Below, one piece after another: positions 1 to 9,143 of a stretch of 64,000 nucleotides of DNA. A model generated the notes under the pieces. That model did not search any database, was not told the origin of the DNA, and saw nothing but the letters and a program-made list of their open reading frames with translations. The DNA is from Chloropicon primus (taxonomy: Eukaryota; Chlorophyta; Chloropicophyceae; Chloropicales; Chloropicaceae). The stretch spans positions 310,001 to 374,000 of the forward strand of contig CP060761.1 in assembly GCA_023205875.1 (NCBI GenBank), given 5' to 3'. Every line of letters begins with the position of its first letter. Position 1 is the stretch's first letter. The translations under genes were made by a program, and so were the position numbers.

Positions 1-130
1 CAAGACCCCCACACCGACCTGGACGTTTCTTCTCGGGAGAAAACCGTTTCATCTGAGAAAATCTCTATTTTGTGAAAGAGATTAGAAAGAAGCTCTCCTC
101 AGCCCCACGTTTGCGATAAGATTCGCTCTT

Positions 131-152
131 GAGAGAGAGAGAGAGAGAGAGG
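131..152. repeat. (GA)n microsatellite
   Basis: A run of GA dinucleotides ends 7 bp before the ATG of the CSP41-like gene, so it lies in that gene's 5' leader. Reading it as coding would need a TTG start at 129 and would add an Arg-Glu repeat to the protein, which is unlikely. Confidence 0.85.
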
Positions 153-158
153 GCAAGG

Positions 159-1304
159 ATGAGCGCGCTAGTGACGAGGAGTTGTGCCACGAGCAAGGTT
201 GGGGGAGCCAGGAGGGCGAGGAATCCTTTGTGTTTGCCATCCGTCGTGTTGGGTTCCCGAACGGCGAGCTTGAGGAGGCAGCATCAACAGCAGAAGCATG
301 ATGTGAGGGCCAACGCGAGTGTGTTTGTGGTGAACACGCCCGGAGGTGGCCACGCCGTGATTGGGTTCCACCTGGCCAAGCAGCTCGCGGAGCAGAACCA
401 CGATGTGACGATCATGGTTCCCGGGGACGAGGGAAGCGACAAGATGAACAAGGAGCCTTTCAGCAGGTTCGACGAGCTGAGGTCGATGGGCGTGAAGACG
501 GTGTGGGGCTCCACCTCTGACTGCGGGGCTTGCGCGTCGGGAAGCTACGACGTTGTGGTGGACAACAACGGCAAGGACTTGGACACTTGCCAGCCGGTCA
601 TCGACTGGGCTGTTGGGCAGGGAGCCAAGCAGTTCCTTTACGTGAGCTCCGCTGGGATCTACAAGCCGAGCGTCACCCCGCCGCACGTGGAGGGTGATCC
701 GGTCAAGGAGAGCGCGAGCCACGTCTCCGTGGAGAACTACTTGAGGTCCGCCTCCGTCGAGGAGAGCATTTTCAGGCCCCAGTACATCACCGGGGATGCC
801 AACAACAAGGACTGCGAGGAGTGGTTTTTCGACAGAATTGCGAGGGGGAGGCCCGTGCCCATCCCGGGCGACGGCATGGCTACCACGAACGTGGCCCAGG
901 TCGAGGACATGGCGAAGATGATGACCCTGGCCGTGGAGAACGACCAGGCCCATGGCGGGCTTTTCAACTGCGTCGGGGACAGGGGAGTCACCCTCAATGG
1001 GCTCGTGGAGCTGGCCGCTGAGGCCGCGGGCGTCGACATGGCCGACGTGAAGATCATCAACTACGACCCGGAAGAGGTCGGGGTCGAGGGCAAGAAGGCT
1101 TTTCCCTTCAGGTACACGTACCATTTCTTCTCCGAGCCGAGGGCCGCTGTGGCGAAGCTCGGAATGACGTACGAAAGGACCTTGGGCGACGCCCTCAAGG
1201 AGAGGTGGGCGGCTTACAAGGCCTCCGGGCGTGCGGAGAAGGACATGTCCTTCGAGATGGATGACAAGATCATCAGCGCCATGACCGAGAAGGTCGCTGC
1301 GTAA
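159..1304 (+). CDS. CSP41A: CSP41-like plastid RNA-binding protein (atypical SDR/epimerase fold)
   Basis: A 381-aa protein in one exon, homologous to the plant chloroplast stem-loop binding protein of 41 kDa, an NAD-epimerase-fold protein that binds and cleaves or stabilises plastid RNAs. About 55 N-terminal residues are Arg/Ser/Ala-rich and acid-poor, consistent with a plastid transit peptide. The Rossmann start follows as VNTPGGGHAVIGF, then the CSP41a-like SDKMNKEPFSRFDEL stretch. Length is close to that of Arabidopsis CSP41a. The ATG at 159 is chosen because the upstream open frame is a GA repeat without ATG. The gene converges with the guanylate cyclase, with only 48 bp between stop codons. 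CSP41a rather than CSP41b is preferred from the SDKM..PFSRF segment. Confidence 0.85.
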   Translation: MSALVTRSCATSKVGGARRARNPLCLPSVVLGSRTASLRRQHQQQKHDVRANASVFVVNTPGGGHAVIGFHLAKQLAEQNHDVTIMVPGDEGSDKMNKEPFSRFDELRSMGVKTVWGSTSDCGACASGSYDVVVDNNGKDLDTCQPVIDWAVGQGAKQFLYVSSAGIYKPSVTPPHVEGDPVKESASHVSVENYLRSASVEESIFRPQYITGDANNKDCEEWFFDRIARGRPVPIPGDGMATTNVAQVEDMAKMMTLAVENDQAHGGLFNCVGDRGVTLNGLVELAAEAAGVDMADVKIINYDPEEVGVEGKKAFPFRYTYHFFSEPRAAVAKLGMTYERTLGDALKERWAAYKASGRAEKDMSFEMDDKIISAMTEKVAA

Positions 1305-1312
1305 ATTCTAGT

Positions 1313-1317
1313 TTACA
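1313..1317 (-). other. Poly(A) signal TGTAA of the guanylate cyclase
   Basis: TTACA on the plus strand (TGTAA for the minus-strand gene) lies about 35 nt past the stop, inside the 48-bp AT-rich gap between two convergent genes. Confidence 0.5.
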
Positions 1318-1352
1318 TTTTTTTAATAAAAAAGAAGCCCCATTCGTGGATA

Positions 1353-3251
1353 TCAAACCAGCAGGTACGTTTTCATCATGCCCTTGCCCTTCACTTCCAC
1401 CAAGTTTTGTCGCTCCTCCCACTGGAGGCTTGGGACGAACGCGTGGCACCTCTCGCTGACCTGGAGCCTGCCTGGCACCGAGGTCGACTCCATCCTCGAA
1501 GCCGTGTTCACCGTGTCACCGAACAAGCAGTAGCGTGGCATCACCTTCCCGATCACCCCCGAGACCACGTCGCCAGTGTGCGCCCCGGCTCGGATCTCGC
1601 ACCGCTCGCCGTTCGGCATGATCATCTCTGACGCCGCCTTCAAGGCCATCTTCCCGAAGATGATCGCGGAGTAGGCGTATCCCGAGGAAGTCTCCTCCTC
1701 CGGGGCAATGATCTCAGCATCTTGCAGCGAGAAGTAAAGGTCGTTCCCCGATTTATCCTTCCGTGCCTTATTCTTGTGCCTTGACTGCTGATCGTTGAGC
1801 ATCTGTGAGACGCGCAATTCCTGCATCGTTAAAGCACGTAGGTTATCGCTCAAGGACTCACTGCCGTCTCTGCGTGAAGTCATCGGGGAAGCCACGTCGT
1901 GGTTCAACCCGCTCGCGAGCATGAAGGCGTCTCCAATCGTCTCGACCTTCCACAGGTTCTTGTCCTCCTCCACGAAGCCATCGAAGGTCGTAAAAAGCTC
2001 GTGCAAGAACTCCATCACGTGGTGCGACGAACTCATCTGGCTCATTGAAGTGAAGCCGACTATGTCGGTGAAGACTATCGTCACCGACCTGTGGAAGTCC
2101 GCCCTGGTCCGTCCGATCATACAATGGTCCAAATCCAACGGGGAGGGGAGGGCCGTCGTGCCCACCCGCTGCTGCTGCTGCTCCTCTGACAGCTGAGTCA
2201 GCTCCCAGGCTATCTTCTTCGGAAAGACCGCATGCAGCAGATCTTTCTGCAGGCGGTGTTGCTGCGCGGTGTTGTTCACCAGGTTTTTAGTCAGCGCATG
2301 GACAACTTTCAGCTGAACGAAAATCCTTCGGTTCGCTGTGTCCTCTAGGCTCGACATCAACACGAGCGCGAGGAAAAAGAGAAGAAGCAAGGACAGGAAA
2401 AAAACCGACAAGATCTTTGCCATGATCTCGCACTGATCTGGATAGGCGTCGCAGAATGGTACACCTGTGACAGGTTTGACGGCCTGGATCCCCCCCTCAC
2501 CCACAAAGAAGGCCAGGACATCGAGCAATGTGAGGGTCATGCTGACACTAAGGAACTGCACAAAGGGGAGCCCGCAACAGCTAAAGGCAACGAGAAAGAG
2601 GCTATCAAACACCCAATTCACGGCCAGATGCCCATTGACACCCAAGAGGAAGGTTGGATCTGCCTCCCTCCATTTCCCAAACCTTGCGCTCTTCAGCGCG
2701 GTCGTGGCGAGGAAACAGAACTCGGTCAAGTGCAGCATCCACACCTTGTTCTTCACCCGCCTCAGGTAGTACAGGAGCACAACACCGAGGAGGCCGACGA
2801 TGAGAGGAATCTGAAAGATCAAAGACGCGATCACCTCGCTAGTTGACAGCTCTCTCTCCAATGCTGCTTCCGTTTCTGTCCCGTTGTAGTCGGTGTCAAC
2901 CACAGGAATCGCCTTCGCCGCGGGCAAGCCCCGTTGACTGGACTCGAGCAAGGCTGCCACCGTGTTGTCGGTGATGCTCGGATAGTAGACTATCGTGATC
3001 CACGAAAACACGTTCAGCCAATCCAAGCAAAGGTAGACCCCATATCCCAATACAATCCTCTTGATGCTCTTCTTCGCGAGCTGGTCGAGGTACTCGTCCT
3101 CCAAGTTCCTGTCGCAGAAGCCAAAGAACGTCCTGTTGGGGGTGCCGCAAATCGCCCCGCTGCTTGGGTTCACATGCTTGGCGAAGTCGAAGTCCTCCCG
3201 ATGAAGACACCTGCGCAGGCCAAAGTACGACAAGATTCCCAGGAATGCCAT
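1353..3251 (-). CDS. Multi-pass membrane class III guanylate cyclase
   Basis: A 632-aa protein. Residues 1-305 hold about five to six hydrophobic segments (near 64-90, 140-165, 208-250 and 278-302). An amphipathic linker follows, then a class III cyclase domain from about 388 to the end. Metal-binding aspartates are visible in FTDIVGFT (D396) and ETIGD (D441), and the transition-state Asn/Arg in DTVNTASRMES (N582, R586). Purine-selecting positions are E437 (KVETIGD) and C575 (PRYCLFGD), the guanylate- rather than adenylate-cyclase pair. Odd: about 77 residues (452-528) are inserted inside the catalytic domain. No receptor or HNOX domain was recognised. A promoter module lies 150 bp upstream and a TGTAA signal about 35 bp past the stop. 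Likely role: cGMP synthesis at a membrane. Confidence 0.85.
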   Translation of the reverse strand: MAFLGILSYFGLRRCLHREDFDFAKHVNPSSGAICGTPNRTFFGFCDRNLEDEYLDQLAKKSIKRIVLGYGVYLCLDWLNVFSWITIVYYPSITDNTVAALLESSQRGLPAAKAIPVVDTDYNGTETEAALERELSTSEVIASLIFQIPLIVGLLGVVLLYYLRRVKNKVWMLHLTEFCFLATTALKSARFGKWREADPTFLLGVNGHLAVNWVFDSLFLVAFSCCGLPFVQFLSVSMTLTLLDVLAFFVGEGGIQAVKPVTGVPFCDAYPDQCEIMAKILSVFFLSLLLLFFLALVLMSSLEDTANRRIFVQLKVVHALTKNLVNNTAQQHRLQKDLLHAVFPKKIAWELTQLSEEQQQQRVGTTALPSPLDLDHCMIGRTRADFHRSVTIVFTDIVGFTSMSQMSSSHHVMEFLHELFTTFDGFVEEDKNLWKVETIGDAFMLASGLNHDVASPMTSRRDGSESLSDNLRALTMQELRVSQMLNDQQSRHKNKARKDKSGNDLYFSLQDAEIIAPEEETSSGYAYSAIIFGKMALKAASEMIMPNGERCEIRAGAHTGDVVSGVIGKVMPRYCLFGDTVNTASRMESTSVPGRLQVSERCHAFVPSLQWEERQNLVEVKGKGMMKTYLLV

Positions 3252-3383
3252 CGCAAACCCCGCCGCCCCCTCTCTCCTCCCTCCCGCCGCTCGTCCTCGT
3301 CGCCTCCCCTCCTCGGTGATCTACGCCTCGATTTCTTTCTGCCTCTCTGGGTCGTTTCGTGTCGTCAGATCCTCACCACTGGG

Positions 3384-3425
3384 TCGTTTCTTTCGAGCGA
3401 CGGCTCGTTCGAAAGCGCAAGAGAC
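3384..3425 (-). promoter_or_regulatory. Promoter module copy (guanylate cyclase)
   Basis: On the minus strand, GTCTC-N5-CTTTCGA is exact. The N20 spacer carries CTCGA at the usual place and the TTTGG block has diverged. It lies about 150 bp upstream of the ATG. E2F-like GGCGGGAAA also occurs near 3567. Confidence 0.6.
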
Positions 3426-3727
3426 GACGCTTCCTTCTATCCTGTCCTCCGCCTCTCTCTCTTCCTCCGTCGCGCGCTCCCGTCCTCTTCGCTTCTCTCT
3501 CTCGTGCTCGTCTCGTCCTCGTTCGCCCTCGTGCCAGCCGTTATGATGGTTCAGCGGCAAGGGAAATGGCGGGAAAGGAGGGGATAGATGGAGGAGGGCC
3601 AACAACAACAGCAAGACGAAATTCTGAATCTCACCTTGAGGACAGCAATCGGCTATTTCGATGTGGAGCTCTTCTACTGTTATCATATATAATATAATGT
3701 ACACGAAACCCATTGACTTTTGTTTTT

Positions 3728-6700
3728 TCACTTCCAAGAAGAGCCTTTTTTGGACTTGGCGCTCGCCGTCGTCGTCGTGTGCTGTTGCTTCCTCGCCTCC
3801 TTCTTCCTCTTGGCGGTCTTCTTGCTCTTTACGGCCTTCTTGGCCTTCTCCAAGGAGAGGCTCTCTTTCAAGTTCTCGATCACTTTCTCGAGGTCGAGCT
3901 GCTTCACGGCCGCCTGCTCCGCCTCTTCCAGCTTCGCCGCTTCCTCCCGGCTTGGCTGCGGGAGCTCCGGCTCTCCCTTCTTCTCCATCCCCACGATGCT
4001 GGAGCACAGCTCAGCGTTCTCTGTGCTGAGCCTGCTGACCGCCTTCTGAAGCCGCTTGATGGAGACTTCTGCCTTGGCCACCTGAGAGTCCATCAGGAGG
4101 TTCGCCTTGTTCACGGCCACCAGATCATCCTTGAGCTTGGAGACTTCCTCGGCGTGCTCTGCCTTCAGGCCGGAGACGTGGGCCTCGTGCTCCTGCTTCA
4201 AGGTGGCGATGGCCGATTCAGCGACCTCCGATTTCGATCTCACGGTCTTCTCGAAGGCCTCCGATTGCTGCTCGATCGCAGTCAAAGCGTTCTCCATGGA
4301 TTCCTTCATGCTCTCCAGGGCTTCCGCTTTATCCCTCGCCTCGCCAATCCTCGTCTCTGCGCTGGATCTCTCCGCCTCCACCGCTCGGGTTCTCTCCTCG
4401 GCGGCCGCTGCCGTCAACTCGTCCCTCAGCTTGGCCATCATGCTGGCATGCTCATCCCTCAAGGCAGCGATCTCGTTGGCGTGGGCCTCCTTCAGGGACG
4501 AAATCGCGGCATCGGCCACCGAGGCCTTGGAGCCCAAGGCAAGCAGTTTCTCGTCGAACGAGGCCTGCATGGCTTCCTTCATCTCTTCGAGGGACGAGTC
4601 CCTGTCTCGGATGGCCTTGGCCTCAAATGCGGCCTTGGCCTCCTCGAGCTTAGCCTCGGCATCGGATGTCGCAGCCTCAATGACGCGAGACTTCTCCTCG
4701 GAGGCGGACCTCGTGAGCTCCTCCTTCAACTGGGAGATCTCACCCGCGTGCTTCTCCTTCAAGGCTGCAAGCTCGCTGGCGTGCTCCTCCTTCATGGACG
4801 AAAGGGCAGCCTCAGTCTCGGAGGCCCTGGAGCCCAAAGCCTTCTCAAGGGCCTCCTTGGACTGCTGCTTGAGGGTCTCTTCGAGGGCGGAGAGGGCGTT
4901 CTTCTTCTCCGACAGCAATTCCTCTCTCAAGGAAGCGATTGAATTTGTCTCATGCTCGGTCGCAAGGGTCTCGAGCTCCTTCTTCTGCCTGGTGAGGGCG
5001 CTGTTGAGCTCCTCGATGATTTTGAGAAGTTCCCTCTCGCTCAACTCCTTGCTCGCCTCCAAATCACGAATCTGATCAGCGTGCTCCTCCTTCTGATTCT
5101 TTGTCGCCTTTTCCAAGGCCTCGAGGGCAAGAAGAGACTCTTGCAGGGCAGCGATGGCTTCCTCCTTCTCCGCCAAAGCTTGCTGAAGCTGCTTGGTGAA
5201 TCCCGCGTTGAGAGAATCCATCTGGGATTTCAGGGAGGACTCGAGGGAGGACTGGGCCTGGGCCCTCAGCTCGCTCTCCTGCTTTGCCAACGCGGCATCC
5301 GTCATTCTCATATCCCTCAGGTCCATCTTTGCATCGAATTCGGTTTGCAGCTTTGCTTGCTGCTCGGTGAGCTTTTGTTTGAAGTCCGCCTCGAGCTTCT
5401 CCTGCAGGGCGGAGCGCTGGTCAGCGGCAGCCTGGGTCAGCTTTGACTGCTGCTCCTGCAGCTTCTCGACAAAATTCATCAGCTGCTCCCTGAGGGAACC
5501 AAGGTCCTGCTCTCTGATCTGAAGCTCCCTCTTCAGCGTCGCCTTCTCTGCCTTGAGCTCCTGTATCTCCTCCCTGCCGAGAGTCCTCCTCAGCCTCTCC
5601 TGCTCTTCGAGCACAACGGACAGCTTGCTCAAGCTCTGCTTGTGCTTGCAGACGAGCTCGAAGTTCTCTGCTGCCTGCTTGTCGATCGTGCTGATCAGAA
5701 GGCCGTTCCTCTTGAGCAACTCGTCTTTCGTTCTCTTGGCGGCCGTTGTCACGGAATCCAGAGTGGATTTCAACGCTTCGTTCTGTCTCCTGAGGCGAAG
5801 GGTGCAGCTGGTGGCGTGCACCAGAGCCGTCTCCGAGTCCGTCTCCTCCGAGCTGCTGGAGCACTCCTCCTCCTCCTCCGAGGAGAAGTAGACGCCGCCG
5901 TCGGCGGAGCACAGGGGATTGTGGTTGGTGTCGATGGTATTGACCTGACAGCTGAAATCTAACCACTGAGTCGTGTTGAGGACAACGATGTCCTTTGATT
6001 CCTCCTCCCTGGTGGTCAGGGCACGCGCCTCTTCCTGCCGAATGGCCGCCTCGTGCTCCCTCCTCGCCATCTCGGACTCTGTTCTCTCCAATTCAAAGTC
6101 GAGCCTTTGCATGGTCTCCTCCTGGGCCTTCCTGACAACCTCAGACCTGCCCAGCTCCGACTCGAGCCTCAGCGTCTCCTCGCGCGCCGTCCTCACTTCC
6201 GCCTCGGATCTTTCCAACTTCTTGCCGAGACTCGTGTTCTGCATCAGGGACAGCAGGAGCATGACTCCGATCTTCGCCGCCTCTGCTTCGTTCGCCTGAC
6301 CCGACAAGACCGTTCCCACCGCCTTGTTCGCAGTGGGGGCGGCTTGAGGAGTCCCCACCGCCTTGTGCACCGCGGGCGCGGCTTGGGAGGTCCCCACCGC
6401 CTTGTCCTCGACCGCCTTGTCCAGCGAGCTCCTGAGAAACTCGCACTCCTCCTCGAGCTCGCCTATGAGGAGCTGAGCTCCCGGACTGCCCCTCACCTCG
6501 AGGTCCTCCAACCCAATGAAGTCGAAGGCATCCAGCGAGTGCTCCACCGACGACGCCCTCTTCCTTGCCCCTGGGTGGTCACCACGACGCCCACTCACCA
6601 CAGCAGTCTCCTCGACCGTCACCGTCTTGCTATTGCAGGTCTGAAAGGACGTCGCCTCGCTGTTGCTGTTGCTGTTGCTCCTCGTCCACTCGCCAAGGGG

Positions 6701-6928
6701 AGCCCTCTTGCTGCCATTGCTGCTGTTGGACCAAGTCCTCACGCTTCCGCTATTCTCCTTGTCGCTCTCGGCCTCAAACTTCGCCTTCGTCTTCGCGTTT
6801 TTCGCGTCTTCGCGTCGGTCACCCAAGTTTCGCTCGCTCCTGATGCCCTTTGTCCTCTTGAACTTCAACCGCCTGATGGGAACGACGTCGCCCAAAGCGT
6901 TCGTCGACATCTCCCTCTGCCTCGCCAT
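3728..6928 (-). CDS. Long coiled-coil protein of unknown function
   Basis: A 1066-aa protein in a single exon, not assigned to a named family. The N-terminal ~150 residues are low complexity. About residues 180-210 carry three copies of a KAVGT-x-QAAP-like peptide. A Glu/Ser cluster follows near 350. From about 400 to 1000 the protein is almost continuous heptad-rich coiled coil. Three tandem ~100-residue units are visible in its second half, each opening with an (S/T)-(M/L)-K-(E/Q)-x-H-(A/E) box and preceded by a GSRAS/GSKAS/RSKSE box. The tail is Lys-rich (KSKKTAKRKK). Such architecture occurs in nuclear-envelope, centrosomal and cytoskeletal scaffolds; none can be chosen from sequence alone. 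A 157-bp repeat array lies upstream. Confidence 0.75.
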   Translation of the reverse strand: MARQREMSTNALGDVVPIRRLKFKRTKGIRSERNLGDRREDAKNAKTKAKFEAESDKENSGSVRTWSNSSNGSKRAPLGEWTRSNSNSNSEATSFQTCNSKTVTVEETAVVSGRRGDHPGARKRASSVEHSLDAFDFIGLEDLEVRGSPGAQLLIGELEEECEFLRSSLDKAVEDKAVGTSQAAPAVHKAVGTPQAAPTANKAVGTVLSGQANEAEAAKIGVMLLLSLMQNTSLGKKLERSEAEVRTAREETLRLESELGRSEVVRKAQEETMQRLDFELERTESEMARREHEAAIRQEEARALTTREEESKDIVVLNTTQWLDFSCQVNTIDTNHNPLCSADGGVYFSSEEEEECSSSSEETDSETALVHATSCTLRLRRQNEALKSTLDSVTTAAKRTKDELLKRNGLLISTIDKQAAENFELVCKHKQSLSKLSVVLEEQERLRRTLGREEIQELKAEKATLKRELQIREQDLGSLREQLMNFVEKLQEQQSKLTQAAADQRSALQEKLEADFKQKLTEQQAKLQTEFDAKMDLRDMRMTDAALAKQESELRAQAQSSLESSLKSQMDSLNAGFTKQLQQALAEKEEAIAALQESLLALEALEKATKNQKEEHADQIRDLEASKELSERELLKIIEELNSALTRQKKELETLATEHETNSIASLREELLSEKKNALSALEETLKQQSKEALEKALGSRASETEAALSSMKEEHASELAALKEKHAGEISQLKEELTRSASEEKSRVIEAATSDAEAKLEEAKAAFEAKAIRDRDSSLEEMKEAMQASFDEKLLALGSKASVADAAISSLKEAHANEIAALRDEHASMMAKLRDELTAAAAEERTRAVEAERSSAETRIGEARDKAEALESMKESMENALTAIEQQSEAFEKTVRSKSEVAESAIATLKQEHEAHVSGLKAEHAEEVSKLKDDLVAVNKANLLMDSQVAKAEVSIKRLQKAVSRLSTENAELCSSIVGMEKKGEPELPQPSREEAAKLEEAEQAAVKQLDLEKVIENLKESLSLEKAKKAVKSKKTAKRKKEARKQQHTTTTASAKSKKGSSWK

Positions 6929-7061
6929 GGCCTCCTCCTACGAACTCCTCTCCTCTACAGGAAGAAGAAAGAAAAAAAGAAACCAAAAGTATGATGAGCG
7001 AGATGAGAGAGAGAGAGGAGAGGAGAGGAGAGGAAAGACGTTCCTCTTCGCTTTCGCTTTC

Positions 7062-7097
7062 CTCGTCGTCGTCCTCGTCGTCGTCGTCGTCGTCGTC
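7062..7097. repeat. (CGT)n microsatellite
   Basis: Trinucleotide run in the leader or promoter of the coiled-coil gene, next to a GA-rich stretch at 7003-7035. No coding role is apparent. Confidence 0.8.
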
Positions 7098-7194
7098 CGC
7101 CTCCTCTTCTCGTCGGAGGCGACAGGTGGATTTCACGATTTTGAATTCCAACGATCTGATGGATGGGATGGGGATAAGGATGGTGCAGGATGGT

Positions 7195-7810
7195 GAGGGG
7201 GAGGAGGAGGGGGATGAGGGCGATGATCGAGGCAGGGGGTGGTGCGAGAGGGTAGAGGGAGATGGCACCAGGGTGTGTTCTCTCTTTCCTCTTCCTCTTT
7301 CTCGGAGAGACCTCGCTTGAGGAGAATGATGATGAGGGAGGCAAGGGGAAAGGCCATCATCAGGATGATGATCAGGGCGATGATGGAGGCAGGGGGTGGT
7401 GCGAGAGGGTAGAGGGAGATGGCACCAGGGTGTGTTCTCTCTTTCCTCTTCCTCTTTCTCAGAGAGACCTCGCTTGAGGAGAATGATGATGAGGGAGGCA
7501 AGGGGAAAGGCCATCATCAGGATGATGATCAGGGCGATGATGGAGGCAGGGGGTGGTGCGAGAGGGTAGAGGGAGATGGCACCAGGGTGTGTTCTCTCTT
7601 TCCTCTTCCTCTTTCTCGGAGAGACCTCGCTTGAGGAGAATGATGATGAGGGAGGCAAGGGGAAAGGCCATCATCAGGATGATGATCAGGGCGATGATGG
7701 AGGCAGGGGGTGGTGCGAGAGGGTAGAGGGAGATGGCACCAGGGTGTGTTCTCTCTTTCCTCTTCCTTTTTGTCGGAGAATGATGATGAGGGAGGAAGGG
7801 GAAAGGCCAA
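7195..7810. repeat. 157-bp tandem repeat array, four units (array 1)
   Basis: Units start at about 7222, 7379, 7536 and 7693, exactly 157 bp apart, and are nearly identical. The last unit carries a variant CCTTTTTGTCGG in place of CCTCTTTCTCGG and is truncated. The period is not a multiple of three, so the open frames that run through it on both strands are unlikely to be coding. A second array of the same unit lies at 29626-29945. Both arrays sit directly upstream of minus-strand genes. Confidence 0.9.
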
Positions 7811-8136
7811 GATACCAGTGGGAGGGACCCTCTCTCCTGTAACCGAAAGGCTCTTGAGGAGGCGGAGGGAGTGGTCTGCCAACAAAACGACTCAAACTAG
7901 AATTAATGGACGAGCACTAGCTCCATTCATTGGCGTGGGTTGCAGTTGGGTTGGGTTGTTTGCAAGTTTTTGTGGGTGTCTATGAAGAGTAAATCGTGGA
8001 GCGTGGAAGTCTAGGACTGACAGGCTGACGTGTTTTGTGACTGACAGGCTGGCGTGAGCTTAGTTTTGTTGCTTTGGCGCGTGTGGCGACGATCACTACG
8101 AGGAAGGCTTGGGCTGGCAAGTACGGAGGAAGTCCA
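7811..8136. other. Intergenic, no gene seen
   Basis: Unique sequence between repeat array 1 and the oxygenase gene. A direct repeat of GACTGACAGGCTG(A/G)CGTG lies near 8014 and 8040. It presumably holds the oxygenase promoter; the promoter module found elsewhere is not present. Confidence 0.4.
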
Positions 8137-8994
8137 ATGACAACCACTGGTGTCTTCAATTTCAGGCGGCTGAAGGTGGGCTGCGACCCGGCCAACGTTT
8201 TCGAGTGCTACGAGCAGGACACGCACACCTTGGAGGTTCGCAACGCTCGGGTTCTGCCGCGGGCGGACATTTTGCTGCCTAGCTCCGCGGGCTTTACTTT
8301 GGTGTCGCATGTAAGCTCCATCACGGACTGGTTGAACGAGGAGTTACTGACGTCGACCTATTACGATGAGGTGTTCGCTGTGCTGCGGGAGTTGACGGGT
8401 GCGGAACACATATTCCTGGGTGGGCCTCACGTCAGCCGACGCGAGGACTCGGATAAGCAGGAGTCCATGCCGCTCTTCCACCTACACAACGATTATACCG
8501 GCAACATGAAAGAGGCATATATGTGTGCCCTGAGTGGCGAAGAACCCAACCAGTCGTGGACAATGGAGGAGAAGCTCGCAACGTCGTTTGTCAATAGCAG
8601 CGACGTGCCCGCACAGATGAAGGCGGCTGGTCTCACGGCTGAACGGCTCGCTGAGCGTCGTATGGTGTTGCTGAACACTTGGAGAAATACTAGTGACGAG
8701 CCGGTGAGACGCTGCCCTCTCGCCGTCGCTGACAAGCGCACCATCAAAAGCGGCGACGGTTGCGGCGGCGTTGTCGGGAGGGTTGGCTTGACCCGACGCG
8801 AGGGGCAGCAATTCTATTATTATCCTGGGCTGACCAGAGAGGAGCTGTTGGTCTTTATCGGCTACGACTCGGACACCAAGGAGCACGCGCCCTGTGCGCA
8901 CTCTGCCTTTGAGGATTTGAACACCCCGGCGGATGCTCCGCCGAGGCAGTCTATCGAGATGCGTTGTGTCCTGGTCATGCCGGCTCAGTCATAG
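8137..8994 (+). CDS. CmcJ/NvfI/AsaB-type Fe(II)/2-oxoglutarate oxygenase-like protein
   Basis: A 285-aa protein in one exon. It resembles the CmcJ/NvfI/AsaB family known mainly from fungi and bacteria (hydroxylases or desaturases in secondary metabolism). The visible signature is an N-terminal NVFECYEQDTHTLEVRNAR segment; FHLHNDY, the likely H-x-D iron facial-triad part; WRNTSDEPVRRCPLAVAD, matching the family's W-R-x-x-x-x-P-V-x-x-x-P-L-A-x-x-D block; and a final EELLVFIGYDS then CAHSAFED with PPRQSIEMR, giving the distal His and the 2-oxoglutarate Arg. ATG 8137 is used because the frame upstream opens only at TTG 8074. Neighbours give no pathway. Codon use is less strongly GC-ending than next door, so transfer from bacteria or fungi is possible. 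Substrate unknown. Confidence 0.65.
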   Translation: MTTTGVFNFRRLKVGCDPANVFECYEQDTHTLEVRNARVLPRADILLPSSAGFTLVSHVSSITDWLNEELLTSTYYDEVFAVLRELTGAEHIFLGGPHVSRREDSDKQESMPLFHLHNDYTGNMKEAYMCALSGEEPNQSWTMEEKLATSFVNSSDVPAQMKAAGLTAERLAERRMVLLNTWRNTSDEPVRRCPLAVADKRTIKSGDGCGGVVGRVGLTRREGQQFYYYPGLTREELLVFIGYDSDTKEHAPCAHSAFEDLNTPADAPPRQSIEMRCVLVMPAQS

Positions 8995-9143
8995 CCAAAT
9001 CGTGCATATCTTGGGCGCGGCGTGTGAGACTGGGGCACGATTGGACAGGGCTTGTGCTGATGTGAGCTACTAGGATCAACTAAACTTCTTCGACCACGTG
9101 CATTACGTTGTGCTCGAGGGGAAAAAAAATAAACAAAAAAGGA

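Noticed and set aside
6819-7658. Ser/Pro/Leu-rich minus-strand open frames running through the 157-bp array
   Set aside because: The 157-bp period shifts frame each unit and the frames exist only because the repeat lacks stops; no start context or homology.
7195-7810. CRISPR-like array
   Set aside because: Units are directly adjoining 157-bp tandem copies without unique spacers, in a eukaryotic nuclear context.
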